64,000 nt of DNA from Sycobia sp. Sy_11 (GCA_018907035.1 JACCIC010000029.1:2886001-2950000), one strand, 5' to 3'. Numbered from the stretch's first letter, positions 37,601 through 49,041 are shown. Translations and numbers: made by a program. The notes: generated by a model not told the origin, from the sequence alone.

Positions 37601-38220
37601 ATCATCCACCGAGTCTACGCGTAAGGGGAAAATTTTAACCGGCACATTAATACCTCGGATGCCGAGCAGGCACGCGTGCGCGCGCGCGCTCACGCACATC
37701 GAAAATCATCGAGTAATATAACCAGCATGTACAAAGCGATGTATTATTGCCTGCGAGCAAACAGACCGTTGCCGCGAATGGAAAGGGAGGAGGTGGGGGG
37801 TAAGTATAACGTACCCTCTCGAAGTTATAAGCACATCCCCTTTCGCGAAGAAGCGCGGCGGAGGGCGAGGGGCGGAGAAAGGAAGGGCCGTAGAAAAGCC
37901 GAGGAGCGCAAAGGCAGGGAGGTAAAGCAGGTCTCGATGTAATTTGCCCTTCTATGCACTCGTGCATATTGAGGAGAGCGTTTTTTTTTTTTGTTGTTTT
38001 TTTGTTTTTCAATCTTCGGAGATTGGCGATTTTTCGCGCGCGTATGCCTTTCGTTTCGTTCCTCTGTATTTTTAGACACGCGCTTCGCGCTTCATTGCAC
38101 GGGCAGTTTTCTCGACCAGTTATTATTGGCTTTTCGATCTGCCGCGCGAAGAGTGGACGCACGCCGTCATTTGTTCGGTAATTAGTTTCTTGAAATCAAT
38201 GCCATTCGTAATCCTGGGTG
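37601..38220. other. CpG-rich island with a T-rich tract
   Basis: GC-rich DNA includes a CG-alternating run near 37676-37689 and a T-tract with G interruptions at about 37981-38010. Open frames on both strands (up to 171 codons) overlap each other and have no domain. Confidence 0.5.
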
Positions 38221-38740
38221 CGGTAAAATGTTTCTTATCCAAAACAAAGATATTCCATTTGTTTTTTGTAAATATTATCAGTGCCATCGGAGCAAAGTCG
38301 ACGACTCAACGTTGATTCAAGCAGATAAAAAACTGACTTTAGTACAAATCGTACTTGAAAACAATTGTTTTTTTTTTTGTTTTTTTGAAGCTGCAGTTTC
38401 TAATTCGAAGAGCACTCTGTTTCGGTCGAAAAATGAGCTGAGAAAAAAGCGAACTTTGTTGTCTGCCATGCGCCGCTGTAATTAAAAAAAAAGAAAGTAA
38501 TCTGTTGATATATGCCTTCATTCAAGTATTACAGGAATTTTAATTATTCAGCTCGCCGAATTTTTCTTTGGCTTCGTTTTGCTTAAAAATGCTTAGTCTC
38601 AACTTTTATTTTAATATCTGGGAAATTCGCCATAATCCCGTTATTTGTGGCTATTTTCGCTAAATGGAAAATTGATAAGCCACTTTATAAATACTGTATC
38701 AAAGCGTCGACCATCATTGTTAAATGAAACAGCACTTTTA
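38221..38740. other. AT-rich DNA with a T-tract
   Basis: The palindrome AAAACAATTGTTTT runs into a T-tract with one G (about 38360-38387). The rest is unique. Confidence 0.5.
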
Positions 38741-39640
38741 GTTTTACTTTCGCCTAAAGCTCGAGGTCTCTATGTCGAGCCGACGATCGAAATGCCAAAA
38801 ACCCCGCGAAACACATTGTTCCCATCGAGCATTACGTAGCCGCGAATCAAAGTGCGCCAGTCCTCTTCGCCACCATCCCCTAAAAAACAACGCGAATTAC
38901 GCACGACAATCGAATCGGGCCGCCTGGCCCACCTATCCAATCGGGAGGGAGGCAGAGCCGTCGATACGAATCCCCGAACGCGCTTGGCCAAGCGGCCACG
39001 GCAACTTTTTTCAATCCCCTCCCCCCCCCCCCAAATCCGCTTTAAAGCCCGGGGAGCGCCACGGCATGGACGCGACACGCCAGGCCCGCGCCGGTATGGC
39101 TCGCCTCCCCCCCTCCCCCCGCCAACCGGCCACCAGCGCATTATGGCAATAAATCCAATTTACGATCGCCGCCCATCGGACGCGCGGCCCGTTAAATATT
39201 CCGTGAAGGGGCTGTTGAGCGCGGCGGGTGGGAAGGGAGGCGCTGGGCTCGGCTCGGTTTGGGTTAGAGCGTCGCACGAAAGGACGAGAAAAATGAAGAG
39301 CGCCGCGGGGTCGAAATGTAATTAAACCTCGCCTCCGGGGGGGGAGGGGGGATCGGTGGCCGGTTCGCGAGTTGTTTTGCTTTCATTAACCAAGCGCGCG
39401 GGGGGGGGGTGCGATAGCGCAGCAGCAGCAGCAGCAGCGACGACCCCCGCACGGATGCGACGCCGGACGACGAATCTCTCTATCTCCCTCTATCTCTGCA
39501 ATACTTGGAATATAACGACGTTTAATATTTATCCCTCATTTCCACGTCTAAAATCCTCGGGCTCGGCGAGCGACTCCGCATTGGCGGGCGCGTCTCGGTC
39601 TCCGAGGCGAGGATGCTCACGGATCGAAACGTAGATCCCC
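38741..39640. other. Large CpG-rich island
   Basis: GC-rich DNA with C-runs near 39019-39031 and 39107-39120, G-runs near 39338-39351 and 39400-39409, and a short (GCA)n repeat (39420-39439). ATTATGGC, CAATAAAT and TTTACGA cores near 39138-39165 sit within GC-rich flanks, a pattern typical of homeodomain-type binding sites. Frames on both strands are artefacts of rare stops. Confidence 0.5.
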
Positions 39641-40325
39641 GCTGGATTTGTGTGTTAAAATTTTGTAATACGCTGCAGAAATCGTTTTGTGCTTTAGCCG
39701 TTCGACTTTGGGACATTGGGCACCTGACCTGCGTGAGAATTAACCGATTCTATCTTTCAATTCGACACTTCGTTGAGGACTTACGCTCCTCCAACTCTTA
39801 CTTTATTATAGGTAGATCGAATGTTTTTTCGATCGTTTAATTTTACATTATTCGTATTATTATTAAATGTTTGACGTTGCTGATGTTTCTTGCTAGTTCT
39901 AATGTAGCGATTAAAATGTTTCTGTCGATTTAAGTAGAGCGACGATTAACACGAAATTATAATTTATTTATTTATAATGAAAGTTTCCACAGATTATTTT
40001 CCATCTTCATGAGGCTTGAATAAAAAGAAACAACTACAGTTATAATATTATTATATTGTGTTATCATGAAGATACTATTATAATTGTTAAGTAAATTGTT
40101 TCTTTTGATTAAGGCCTCGTGAATATTTTCTGCCTTGAATATAATCTATCGAAACGTCGCAATTATACCCTACGCTCTACCTAAATAGACAAAAACATTT
40201 TCATTCTCAAATATTAATGTTATTGTTTGTTTTTACGTACTACTATCTATCTGTTTAGTTGAAATTTTTTTAATATTGCATACTATAATTTTCATTGCTT
40301 TACATTTTCATTATCTGTATTCATT
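39641..40325. other. Non-coding AT-rich region
   Basis: Unique AT-rich DNA before the retrotransposon-like tail. No reverse-transcriptase remnants were recognised in it. Confidence 0.5.
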
Positions 40326-40401
40326 ATCTTTGGTATTGTCATGGGCAGATAAGACCTGAAGTCCTTGAGACAAATAAATATTATTCTATTCTATTCTATT
40401 C

Positions 40402-40406
<5 letters not shown>
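40326..40406 (+). mobile_element. Probable 3' end of a non-LTR retrotransposon with a pentanucleotide tail
   Basis: A short unique stretch ends with CCTTGAGACAAATAAATATT and runs into five copies of a five-base ATTCT unit (about 40380-40406). An AATAAA-like motif followed directly by a short tandem repeat is how many insect LINEs and their SINE partners of the Jockey, I, R1 and RTE type end. No reverse-transcriptase reading frame is present upstream, so this would be a severely 5'-truncated copy or a SINE. The tail passes straight into a (CT)n array. The left limit is arbitrary because no boundary is visible. Confidence 0.4.

Positions 40407-40457
<51 letters not shown>
40406..40457. repeat. 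(CT)n array
   Basis: About 52 bases of pure CT directly continue the ATTCT pentanucleotide tail, so the array may have grown from that tail. Confidence 0.95.
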
Positions 40458-40460
<3 letters not shown>

Positions 40461-40722
40461 GCTCGAGTCTTCCCCGTCCCTTTTGTCCCGTCTGATCCGC
40501 GTGCCCTTTGCCCTCGGTCCGATACGCACGCGGAGCCCGGACAGTCTACGCTCCATATATATTATACACACATATAAAAGCGCGAGGGTTTAATTCATTA
40601 TTATTAAAGCACGATGCAATTGGGACCGTCCCAGACAGTTAATTTATTACGGCAGTTTACGCGGATGATTTCATGTATAGCGAAGAAGGGCGAGGTTTCT
40701 ATTTGCTACACAACACGTGCGA

Positions 40723-40740
40723 GCACACACACACACACAC

Positions 40741-40771
<31 letters not shown>
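40723..40771. repeat. Short (CA)n and (GA)n arrays
   Basis: About 18 bases of CA (40723-40740) and 27 bases of GA (40745-40771) are separated by AATA. Confidence 0.9.
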
Positions 40772-40823
40772 ATGCTAAATTAGAATATACGGCTGTATTC
40801 TTCAATCATTTTTCAATATACAG

Positions 40824-40947
40824 ATGCTTAAAAAATGCTTAAAAAATGCTTAAAAATGCTTAAAAGTGCTTAAAATAAAAATATAAAAATAAAAATAAAA
40901 TAATAAATAAAAAAATGCTTAAAAATGCTTAAAACGGTGCTTAAAAA
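40824..40947. repeat. Minisatellite of 9-12 bp units (AAAAATGCTTA type)
   Basis: About eight copies of a short unit built on ATGCTTAAAA are arranged in two groups, at 40824-40874 and 40915-40947. An A-rich spacer, (A)nT-type, lies between them. Unit length varies through the number of A residues, and some units carry GTGCTTA in place of ATGCTTA. There is no coding potential. Confidence 0.85.
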
Positions 40948-41445
40948 ATAAAAGGAAACAAAGGAGCTCGTTTATTACTTACGTGTAACTATGCAGAGCA
41001 GAACGATTCGATATCTTATATATCAGTTTTCTGGCTGTTTTACACCAGGGGGAAGGGGTTAATTTTTTGTAAGATTACTTTTTTTACAAGATCACTGCAA
41101 AAAATTTTCTATGAATAACTTTTGAGAATTAATAATGGATTGGATGAATTTCGTTCCCGTTAACGCATTAAAATCTCCAAAATGGGAGAATAACATCGCG
41201 AACGACCATGGCACAAAGCAACGAAGTACGATAAAGAAGATTTATAAGCTAAAGTTAATTACATGGCATTTAGTATATACGCCCATCTCATACTATTTCA
41301 CCCTGATTGCGTACGATTTTCATTTATCTCGCTATACAATCAGAGATGAACGAAAGGCGCCGAGAAAGTTTTTATAACATTATATCGTCTATGAATTGTT
41401 ATATTTAAAAAACATTCCCATTTAGAAGCAGTTGGATGCATTGAC

Positions 41446-41507
41446 TCGAAACTTTGGTGGCAATTTAGCCTATATATGTAAATGGCTTGGTTAACCAAGA
41501 GTTTCGA
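41446..41507. repeat. Nested inverted repeat
   Basis: TCGAAACTTTGG (41446-41457) pairs with CCAAGAGTTTCGA (41495-41507) with a single bulged base. The right arm overlaps a perfect 14-base palindrome, CTTGGTTAACCAAG (41486-41499). The 62-base unit can therefore fold in two ways that exclude each other. Confidence 0.6.
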
Positions 41508-42544
41508 TTATTCAACGCTAATGTGTATAGCATTTTTTAAAACAGAGTACTTTTTTATCGAATCGTACGACAAAATTCATTTGACAGACGCTTAAAGCGA
41601 TAGCTAATGCATTCATTACTTTGGAGGAAAAAAATTGTGTGACTATTTTATATGCAATTATCAATAAAGGAAAAACAGACTTTATTAATTCATTAAAATA
41701 AACTTTATTATTTAATAAAAAATATGTTATTTAGAAACTGTAGAACATCTTAATTTTGTATAAGGTCTAAAAAAAGAAACTATCGATATCTTGTATTTTT
41801 ACTTTTATGCGGGGGAAATGGGGGGGGGGGCAAGAAAATAGTAAGAAAAAAGTTATTTACGTCAGTAATCGATGACCTACAATGAAGGTTGACTGAAGAA
41901 GTTGGAAATTTTTATTACTATTTGCGATGAAAATCTCTCGGCCGAAATGTGATTTAATAAGAAATCAAAAATAATAGAAATGGAGAATGGAATGGGAATA
42001 GTAGATTGTAGTACTGTAAGAGCTATATACGTAAATTGTTTATACTAACGTCTGCTTTAATTCGTGAAATTTCATTTGACAATAAAATATTGTTAATGTT
42101 ATTGAAACTTCAACAAGTCTGCGAAATAACCAAGATTAATTCATTGATCTTTTTTATTGTTAGATAAATATTTGCAGAACGACAAAGGAGTGAGGAGAAA
42201 CTACTTTTCTACGGTACTATCGAAATTTCCCGTATACTTCGTATCGTTCTACATCGACTCTCGACTATACACCGTATATAACTTGACGATGGGGAGAATC
42301 CCCTAAGCTATCGGCGTTTCTACAGAATAGAAAGAAAATATCGATAGCTCGAAAAATTTTTACACATTGATTGCGATATTGTTGGCACGAAGCACATTTT
42401 ACACGATTGATTTTTTTTTTTTTGACGCTCGGTCGTTCTATTTATAAACTCGTACGAGCCGGCGGTTCGCTGCAACCCTCCCCCACTTCCAATCTTGTTT
42501 TTTTTTTTCGAAATTCCGAGAATTTCTCTTGTGATTAGAGAAGC

Positions 42545-42580
42545 CTGATATAGAATTAGAATTAGAATTTGATTTATTAT
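42545..42580 (-). mobile_element. Possible retroposon tail with a hexanucleotide repeat
   Basis: Read on the minus strand, an AATAAAT motif is followed by short TTCTAA-type repeats. This is the same architecture as the tail at 40326-40406 but with a different unit. Only two to three repeat units are present and no body is recognisable, so chance is a real alternative. Confidence 0.15.
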
Positions 42581-42608
42581 ATACGGAAAAAGAAGGAGCG
42601 ATACCAAG

Positions 42609-42609
<1 letters not shown>

Positions 42610-42660
<51 letters not shown>

Positions 42661-42773
42661 GTTCACCTATTATGGACTTAAAATTACGTTTTCATGCAAT
42701 TCCTTACATTAAACTAGAATCGCACGAAAATTAATTTTAACGATCATTTATAATGATTAATTGTTTTTATTGA

Positions 42774-42812
<39 letters not shown>
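42610..42812. repeat. (TA)n array and (ATT)n array
   Basis: A pure (TA)n run (42610-42657) is followed about 115 bases later by about 13 ATT triplets (42774-42812). Confidence 0.9.
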
Positions 42813-42813
<1 letters not shown>

Positions 42814-42819
42814 CATTAG

Positions 42820-43223
42820 CTTAACATTACGTTAAAAAGGCAAAGCGTTTTTAATAAGCTTGCGCGCATTTTCGACTCGTCGAACGGGATCCCAATAAAC
42901 GGCCCACGTGGCGCACGGCCATCGCTTGCGGAGCATCTGTAAACAAGATCGACCGCATAAATTTTCCCGCGTAATAACCGTTCGCCGTCGTCGCGGCCCT
43001 CTTAACGAAGAATTTATCTCCCAGAAGCCAGGCACCTCTCCTCGGGAGTTAAACAGAGGAAAAAAGCCCCCCCCCTCCCCCGCCACAGGCCGTTTCAGCC
43101 GAATTGCTTCTCCCGACAACTTTCCGCCCCCCCCCCACTCTCACGCTCTCACGCTCTTTATTTCGGAGCAGCATCTACACCGCGCGATTAAACCGCTACC
43201 GGTTATATATATCTATATATATT

Positions 43224-43259
<36 letters not shown>

Positions 43260-43510
43260 CATATATACGCGCGCCAGAAGCACGAGGGCGCGCCACTGAA
43301 AGTGGCGCGATCGTTCGAAACTGGAAAGCAATACCGAAAGCGAGTTCCTCGGCTGCGTGCATTAAAAACACGAGGCAGGCAGCCGCCAGCCCCGGGGATG
43401 CCGTGCGCGCGAGAGCCTCGCATTGATATGCAAAATTCTCGCTCCGAGCGCTGTGTGTGTTTATCCTCGGACGCGTTTATGTGGGCGCACGGTCGTTCCG
43501 CTAAATGCTT

Positions 43511-43515
<5 letters not shown>
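42820..43515. other. CpG-rich island with compound (TA)n-(GT)n
   Basis: GC-rich DNA with C-runs near 43066-43073 and 43127-43137. An interrupted (TA)n run (43203-43238) passes into (GT)n (43239-43259). Frames here (up to 172 codons) contain the translated repeats and show no domain. Confidence 0.55.
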
Positions 43516-43550
<35 letters not shown>

Positions 43551-43575
43551 ATGGAGAAAGAGTTCACAGAGACAG

Positions 43576-43610
<35 letters not shown>

Positions 43611-43617
43611 GAGAGAA
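43516..43617. repeat. Opposed (CT)n and (GA)n arrays able to form a hairpin
   Basis: About 29 bases of (CT)n (43516-43544) are followed after about 35 bases by about 38 bases of mostly (GA)n (43579-43617). The two are complementary, so one strand could fold into a stem of more than 25 pairs. Confidence 0.75.
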
Positions 43618-44314
43618 AATACACACAATTCGCGCATAAGAGAATGGGCGTGAAAATCGCTTTTCGGACTCGTTGACTTGCTCACTTGGTTCACCGCGGA
43701 ATTCGCGTTGTATACAAATCTATCTGTCTAAAAGTTCATCTTGCAGACGACGCCAGTGTGCTACCGCGACGGCAGCCTCAATGCATCGATTAGTCGCGCA
43801 ATATCCATACACTCCCTTTCCTATGCTAACTTGACTTTCAATATACAGTTCTACAAACGCGCGCGTACGTTTCTTCCTCGTCCACCGGCAGGCTGATATT
43901 CCCTTGAAGCATGATCTTAAATGGGCAGACCTCTAGATGTAGTCGACATCCGTGCTTTCAACTTCTCCGCAATTTTTTTCATTATATATATATACACACG
44001 CACCTCTACTTTTTCTTTGTCGCCTATACACTCTTTCTCTTTCACCCTTACACGCGCTCGGTCTCCCTCCTGCACTCTTGTATATATATAGACGCGGCCA
44101 ACGCGCGCCGCGCAACTTCAGAGACGCGGCCGAGTATAGCTATAAATTTCGAGGCGTATACATATTCAAAAGAAGGTCGGTGCGGGGTTCGTGTGGAAGC
44201 GAAGGGGAGGGGGTCGGACTCTCTTTCTTCTCTCCAACCCCTTATGAAATAATCATGGAATTATTACCGCCGGCGCTCCCGCCTTTCAGCGCGCACGCCC
44301 TCGCGAAATCCTTG

Positions 44315-44316
<2 letters not shown>
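43618..44316. other. GC-rich non-coding DNA
   Basis: Unique, mostly CpG-containing sequence with a short TA run (about 43984-43994) and a TA run near 44081-44090. No gene is supported. Confidence 0.45.

Positions 44317-44365
<49 letters not shown>
44317..44365. repeat. (TA)n array
   Basis: About 49 bases of pure TA within a GC-rich island. Confidence 0.95.
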
Positions 44366-44369
<4 letters not shown>

Positions 44370-44862
44370 CCGTCTCCCGCTACACCTCGTCCTACACCGT
44401 ACCTTCTGTCTCGCTCGTAGGTCTGCCCCCGCTCTGGTACGCTGGTCGCGCGTGAAAGTTGCACTTTTTAGTCTCTTTACTCCCCCCCCCCGCTCGCTCC
44501 ACAACCCTCATTGTACAGTTTTCTTACTCTCTGTATATGTATCCATCTTCCGAACTTTGCGCTCGTTGTTTTTCTCGACGATTCGTCCTCCTTCTTCTCG
44601 TGTTTTTGTGCGTACGTACATCAAGGGGTCGCCACGGTTGCGCGATGGAGAAGGTTATGGAGGGGGCGGGGGCGAGATCCGAGAACGAGACGGACGCCAA
44701 CGTACTCTGCTTTAAAATATAAATCGGTGGAGGCATGGGGGGGGGGGCAGTTGGATTAAGGGAAACGAGCTTCTTCTGCCGTGAAACGCGCGCCCAAGCT
44801 CCAAGGGCTTTAATAAAGCGAGTGGAGAGATTTTTCGAGCATTACGGGGTACCACCCCCAGT

Positions 44863-44865
<3 letters not shown>

Positions 44866-44908
<43 letters not shown>
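44866..44908. repeat. (TA)n array
   Basis: About 43 bases of pure TA at the right edge of a GC-rich island. That island holds a C-run near 44481-44490 and a G-run near 44738-44746. Confidence 0.95.
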
Positions 44909-44911
<3 letters not shown>

Positions 44912-45076
44912 GGCGTATGGTTTTTTCACGACTTTTTAACTTGGCTTTTGTCGCAAAAAGTATGAAGATTAATGTGACAAAAAATGCAATGCGTTCGAAT
45001 TGGAAGCACACTTGCTTCCTTACTATCTCTCTTCAGCTATATTCTATCTATAATACCTTCTCTAATCCTTCTATTC

Positions 45077-45113
<37 letters not shown>
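45077..45113. repeat. (CT)n array
   Basis: About 37 bases of CT with one GTCT interruption. Confidence 0.9.
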
Positions 45114-45115
<2 letters not shown>

Positions 45116-46260
45116 TATATCTTTGACTTTCTATGCACCCCGATTATTACTATAGAATTTATTTGAATATATCTCGACTAATATTTATAAAAATAAACAT
45201 GTACATTTGTCATTAGGACTTTTATTTTTTTTACAGAGGAGATTTACGTATTTTAAAATGGAGAATGAATTCTTTGAATAGTTTCGAATCATCAGATGTC
45301 AAAGCAGAATTGAAATTTAAGATGGTGGGGACACAGTCAGGTTGCCCTTTGATAATATAGAATATAGCTTATTTTTTTATTATTTTTATTTCATTTTATT
45401 ATAATTTTATTTTTATTATTTTTAATTATTAATCTAGTTTAGTTCTAGTAATAAGTTCTATTACAAATTCATCGGGCATGATAATAAACAGTGAGATCGA
45501 TAAATATATTTATTAATTCAACTTATAGATTTTATGTTGAAAGGCAAAAAATGTACAAAATATTCTTTAAACAATAATATTAAACGAACGCTACAGAATA
45601 CCAAGTTTAGACCTTCCTCGTTTGACATTTGCCCTGGCTATATACGTATGTTGAAATTTTTACTAATTGATACTTGACAGGAAAGTGATTAGGCATTGCC
45701 GAATTGCTCAAGAATTCCATAATGGAGTAACTCATTTGACTGATGTAAACGTCTTTATTATAAACTTGCCGCACACTTCAAGATCTTTCAGCAAGTCTGC
45801 ATTACTTTTAATGGAATTCAAATTGAAAAGGAACGTAGAAATTTCCTCGAGAGGGTTCGTCCTCAAAATTGTTTACTTTTAATAAAGACGAGCACCGGAG
45901 CCTCTAAAATCTAAGCCAACCCCACTAAAATCTGCCAACCGTCAGAAATTCGAGGAGCCACCGCCATTCCTTCGCAGGTCCTCGCGCTAACACGGATTTA
46001 CATGTTCCACGCGCGATCATGCCGCTAACGCCTGTTTTGAATTTTGATTAAACCATAATATGTAGATATACTCTGGTTTAACCAAGAAAAATCCCAGCGC
46101 ATAATTTATAGGTCTCGACGAAACATTTTTCACGATTTACTTGTGGCACAAGCAAAATGAATACATAGATACCGCTTGAGTAATATAAAAGTATACATAT
46201 CAGGGATGCACTAACATTATATAATCAAAACAATATCATGCGTTTCAATTCTCGACGGCA
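45114..46260. other. Non-coding AT-rich region
   Basis: AT-rich DNA with a low-complexity TTTTATTA stretch (45370-45432) and the inverted repeat at 46048-46081. The rest is unique. Confidence 0.5.
46048..46081. repeat. Short inverted repeat TTAAACCA / TGGTTTAA
   Basis: TTAAACCA (46048-46055) and TGGTTTAA (46074-46081) are exactly complementary and 18 bases apart. The arms are short enough that chance cannot be excluded in AT-rich DNA. Confidence 0.4.
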
Positions 46261-46900
46261 TCGCGTCCTTAGGTAACTTCGTTTTCTCGTCTACGCGTAC
46301 ATCGTGCGGAATCTAAGGTAAGCAAAACCTGCTACCGCATTTTCTCCCCACCGTCGCGTTCTTCCCCGCCTCGAAATAGGAAGAAATTCACTTATATAAC
46401 GAGAACTGCGAGCTCTCGACGCCCCAGAGCTATTCCGCGCCAAAAAATTTCCCGTTCTCCAACGAAAATATTGCCTTTTCATTTTTAGGTGCGCGCGCGC
46501 GCGCGCGTCTATCGTATACGGTTCCCAGACATTTTTATTCCATGAGACATTCTCATATTTATCCAAACTTCGCAGTGCAATGAAAATCGAGGAAATTATT
46601 GCGCGGCGCTATTGTTAAACCACTGCTACTGCGCCATATAGACAATAAAAAATAATAATAATAAAGAGTCGCGCGAATGAAAAGTTGTTTTATCCAGACG
46701 GTTTCAGAGTAACTTTAAAAGCGCTGAATTATTCGCCGATCCCGTGGCGACTGCGGGTAGCTCGAGAATGGCGCGGTAGCCGGAGGGAGATATGCAATTA
46801 TCGTGAAAAATCTGACGTCTCTCGGAGCCTCGTTGTGGCCTGCACCTGAAGTCGATTAAAAATTCAGAGGAGGACTGCTTTGTTTGAGGACGGTCATTGG
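46261..46900. other. Moderately GC-rich island
   Basis: CpG-containing DNA with a CG-alternating run (about 46491-46507) and a short AAT run (46651-46663). No gene is supported. Confidence 0.45.
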
Positions 46901-47805
46901 ATTAAAGGCTTATTCGCTAGAAGCAAGGGGAGGAGGATAAATTCCCGTCAACTGTTTATTGGACAATATTCCCGCTGACAGAGCCACATATCCCAGTAGT
47001 TTGAAATCTGATTATATTCTTCGACGCGACACTGCATTTATTTCTCGGCTAACGCGCATTAGCTTTTACTCTTCGGCTTCCATTCGGTGAAATGATATGA
47101 AATTTTTTTGCTCTTAATGCTTTATATAACATCGCATTATTTATGCTTTTAATATGACAGCGAAAAGAAGCAAACGAATTTATTATGTTAAAAATTTGTT
47201 ATTATTTTTTCCGTATATAGTTGAGAAGGAATTGTTTTAATTCATACGTTTGATACGATATATTTCCTAATGTGGTTTATCATATACGTCGCATAATATT
47301 TAAATATGCTTATAAATTGTTCGAAAATATAATATCGTTATGTATATATTTTCCTTGTCTTGTTCAATAAAAATGCACCATCTTCTGTGAATGTTAAATT
47401 AATGACGATTCGAATAATGAATTTAAAATATCTATACTTTAACCAATGATTTGTCTTGCAGAATATCGGATATTTTTCTGGCATATCAAAGATAATAATA
47501 GTGCACAATATCATAGAGCGGGAGCTTTGGTCTATGACGGACTTTATTACTGAGGTTACAATTAAAAAAGAATGGTATAAAATAGGATAAGCCCAGATAA
47601 ATCGTCAAATACATTTGAATAAATGTTTTATTCATTATGATTACAGGGATTAACTTAGAGGATTCATCATACTCGAAAAATCAATGTGGCTAGCAAGTCG
47701 AAATTCTCGTATAGGTACATAAATTACTTTTCTTTCGAACACAGCGACTATGAATGTCTCGATGAATGTATTATTCCCTATAAACTATACCTATTGTGGG
47801 GGTAG

Positions 47806-47871
47806 ATCCTTTATAATAGATCAAGCGCCTAAATATTAGGCTTGTACTAAATGTTCTAACACATAAAGGAT
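47806..47871. repeat. Nested inverted repeat
   Basis: ATCCTTTAT (47806-47814) is exactly complementary to ATAAAGGAT (47863-47871). Between them is a second perfect small hairpin, GCCTAA with a three-base loop and TTAGGC (47827-47841). Confidence 0.5.
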
Positions 47872-47991
47872 AGAACTATGCACAGGGTTCTGATCCTTTT
47901 TTCATAGAACTTAAGTTAGTACGTGCTAAAATTCATTTTAATTGGAATTATATAAAATTTGATATATCCGTTCATCATAGTGTGATGCACA

Positions 47992-48029
47992 AACTGACAA
48001 ATTTAACTGACAAATTTAATAGCAAATTT
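47992..48029. repeat. Small minisatellite, three 12-13 bp units
   Basis: Two perfect tandem copies of AACTGACAAATTT (47992-48004 and 48005-48017) are followed by a diverged third copy, AATAGCAAATTT (48018-48029). It lies in unique AT-rich DNA. Confidence 0.8.
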
Positions 48030-49041
48030 AATGGACCCAAATGAAGCTTATAATTGATGGAAACTTAATCTAGATTGATAGTACGTATACATAATCTTAA
48101 TTTACGCATCGAGACACTTTAAAATAAGCCAGTTTTTTCTAAAGTACTTACCCGTTTTATCCTTCCTCATAGCTCGTGTCATAGCGGTTTATTTTATACA
48201 ATCTGTTAAAGAACAAGTTCAATATTTGGATGATTGATGTATTATTATAAGTGAAGGAGATATTGAGTGAAGCTGGGTGGTCAAACTGCTATTGTTTGCC
48301 GCAAAATTCTACATTCTCTATGTAATCAATCCAAATTTATTTAATTTTATAAAATTAAAAGTCTTCCTGATTTTAAGAGTCTGAAACTTAAATATTTCTG
48401 TGCCATCCGTGATTAATTATTATACCCACTAGAGAAAAGCGTGGCAGTGAAATCTTGGGAGATCATGATAAAAGGGCGGAGGAATCTCCACTAGAGGATT
48501 AAGGTTAAAAATGATTTCAATTAATTTGCTAATTAATAATTTGATACTAAAGTTAGTAAGAATACTACGATTATTAAACGTTCTAAAAGCTAGATTCTCT
48601 TTTCTATGACTCTTTTTATCTTTCTTTTCTACCTATTCGATTATCTATCGTTTTATCCAACAACTCTCATCTTCGCTCTAATTTACTTATTGTCTCTTTC
48701 AGAAAAACTTTCACATATGAGAATGCTCATACCCGTCGTGAATTTCAGGATCCCAGCGAGATTCGTTGTAACATAGGGCCTCGATTTATTTAGACGTTCA
48801 TTCGGCATATGTATAAGCGCATATAACTGAGAGTTATTTCGTCATATGAAAGCCATTTCATGCATATGCACTTTTTCCAATCCTTGCTCTCTAAACATCA
48901 TGGTAAACATTGAGTTATATTCCATTAGGTCACAAAAGAATAATAACGTATCTTCTTATATTTTGCTCAAGTATTTTTTGTTGTACGTAATATGAAAAGT
49001 TCATGCGAAATCGCTATCTCGAAATCGATAAATTTTGTATG

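Larger units (their letters stand above)
40948..42609. other. Non-coding AT-rich region
   Basis: AT-rich unique DNA with the nested inverted repeat at 41446-41507 and a G-run at 41821-41830. The 80-codon frame at 41135-41377 has no recognised domain. Confidence 0.5.
46901..49041. other. Long AT-rich non-coding region
   Basis: Over 2 kb of unique AT-rich DNA that contains no open frame of note. The inverted repeats at 47806-47871 and the minisatellite at 47992-48029 are the only structures seen. Confidence 0.55.

Noticed and set aside
37251..37721. Open frame of 156 codons
   Set aside because: It has no ATG at its left end, crosses from AT-rich to GC-rich DNA without a change in reading-frame signal, and matches no known family.
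42908..43610. Overlapping long frames on the plus strand (172 and 168 codons)
   Set aside because: They include translated (TA)n, (GT)n, (CT)n and (GA)n arrays and overlap each other in different frames; no domain.
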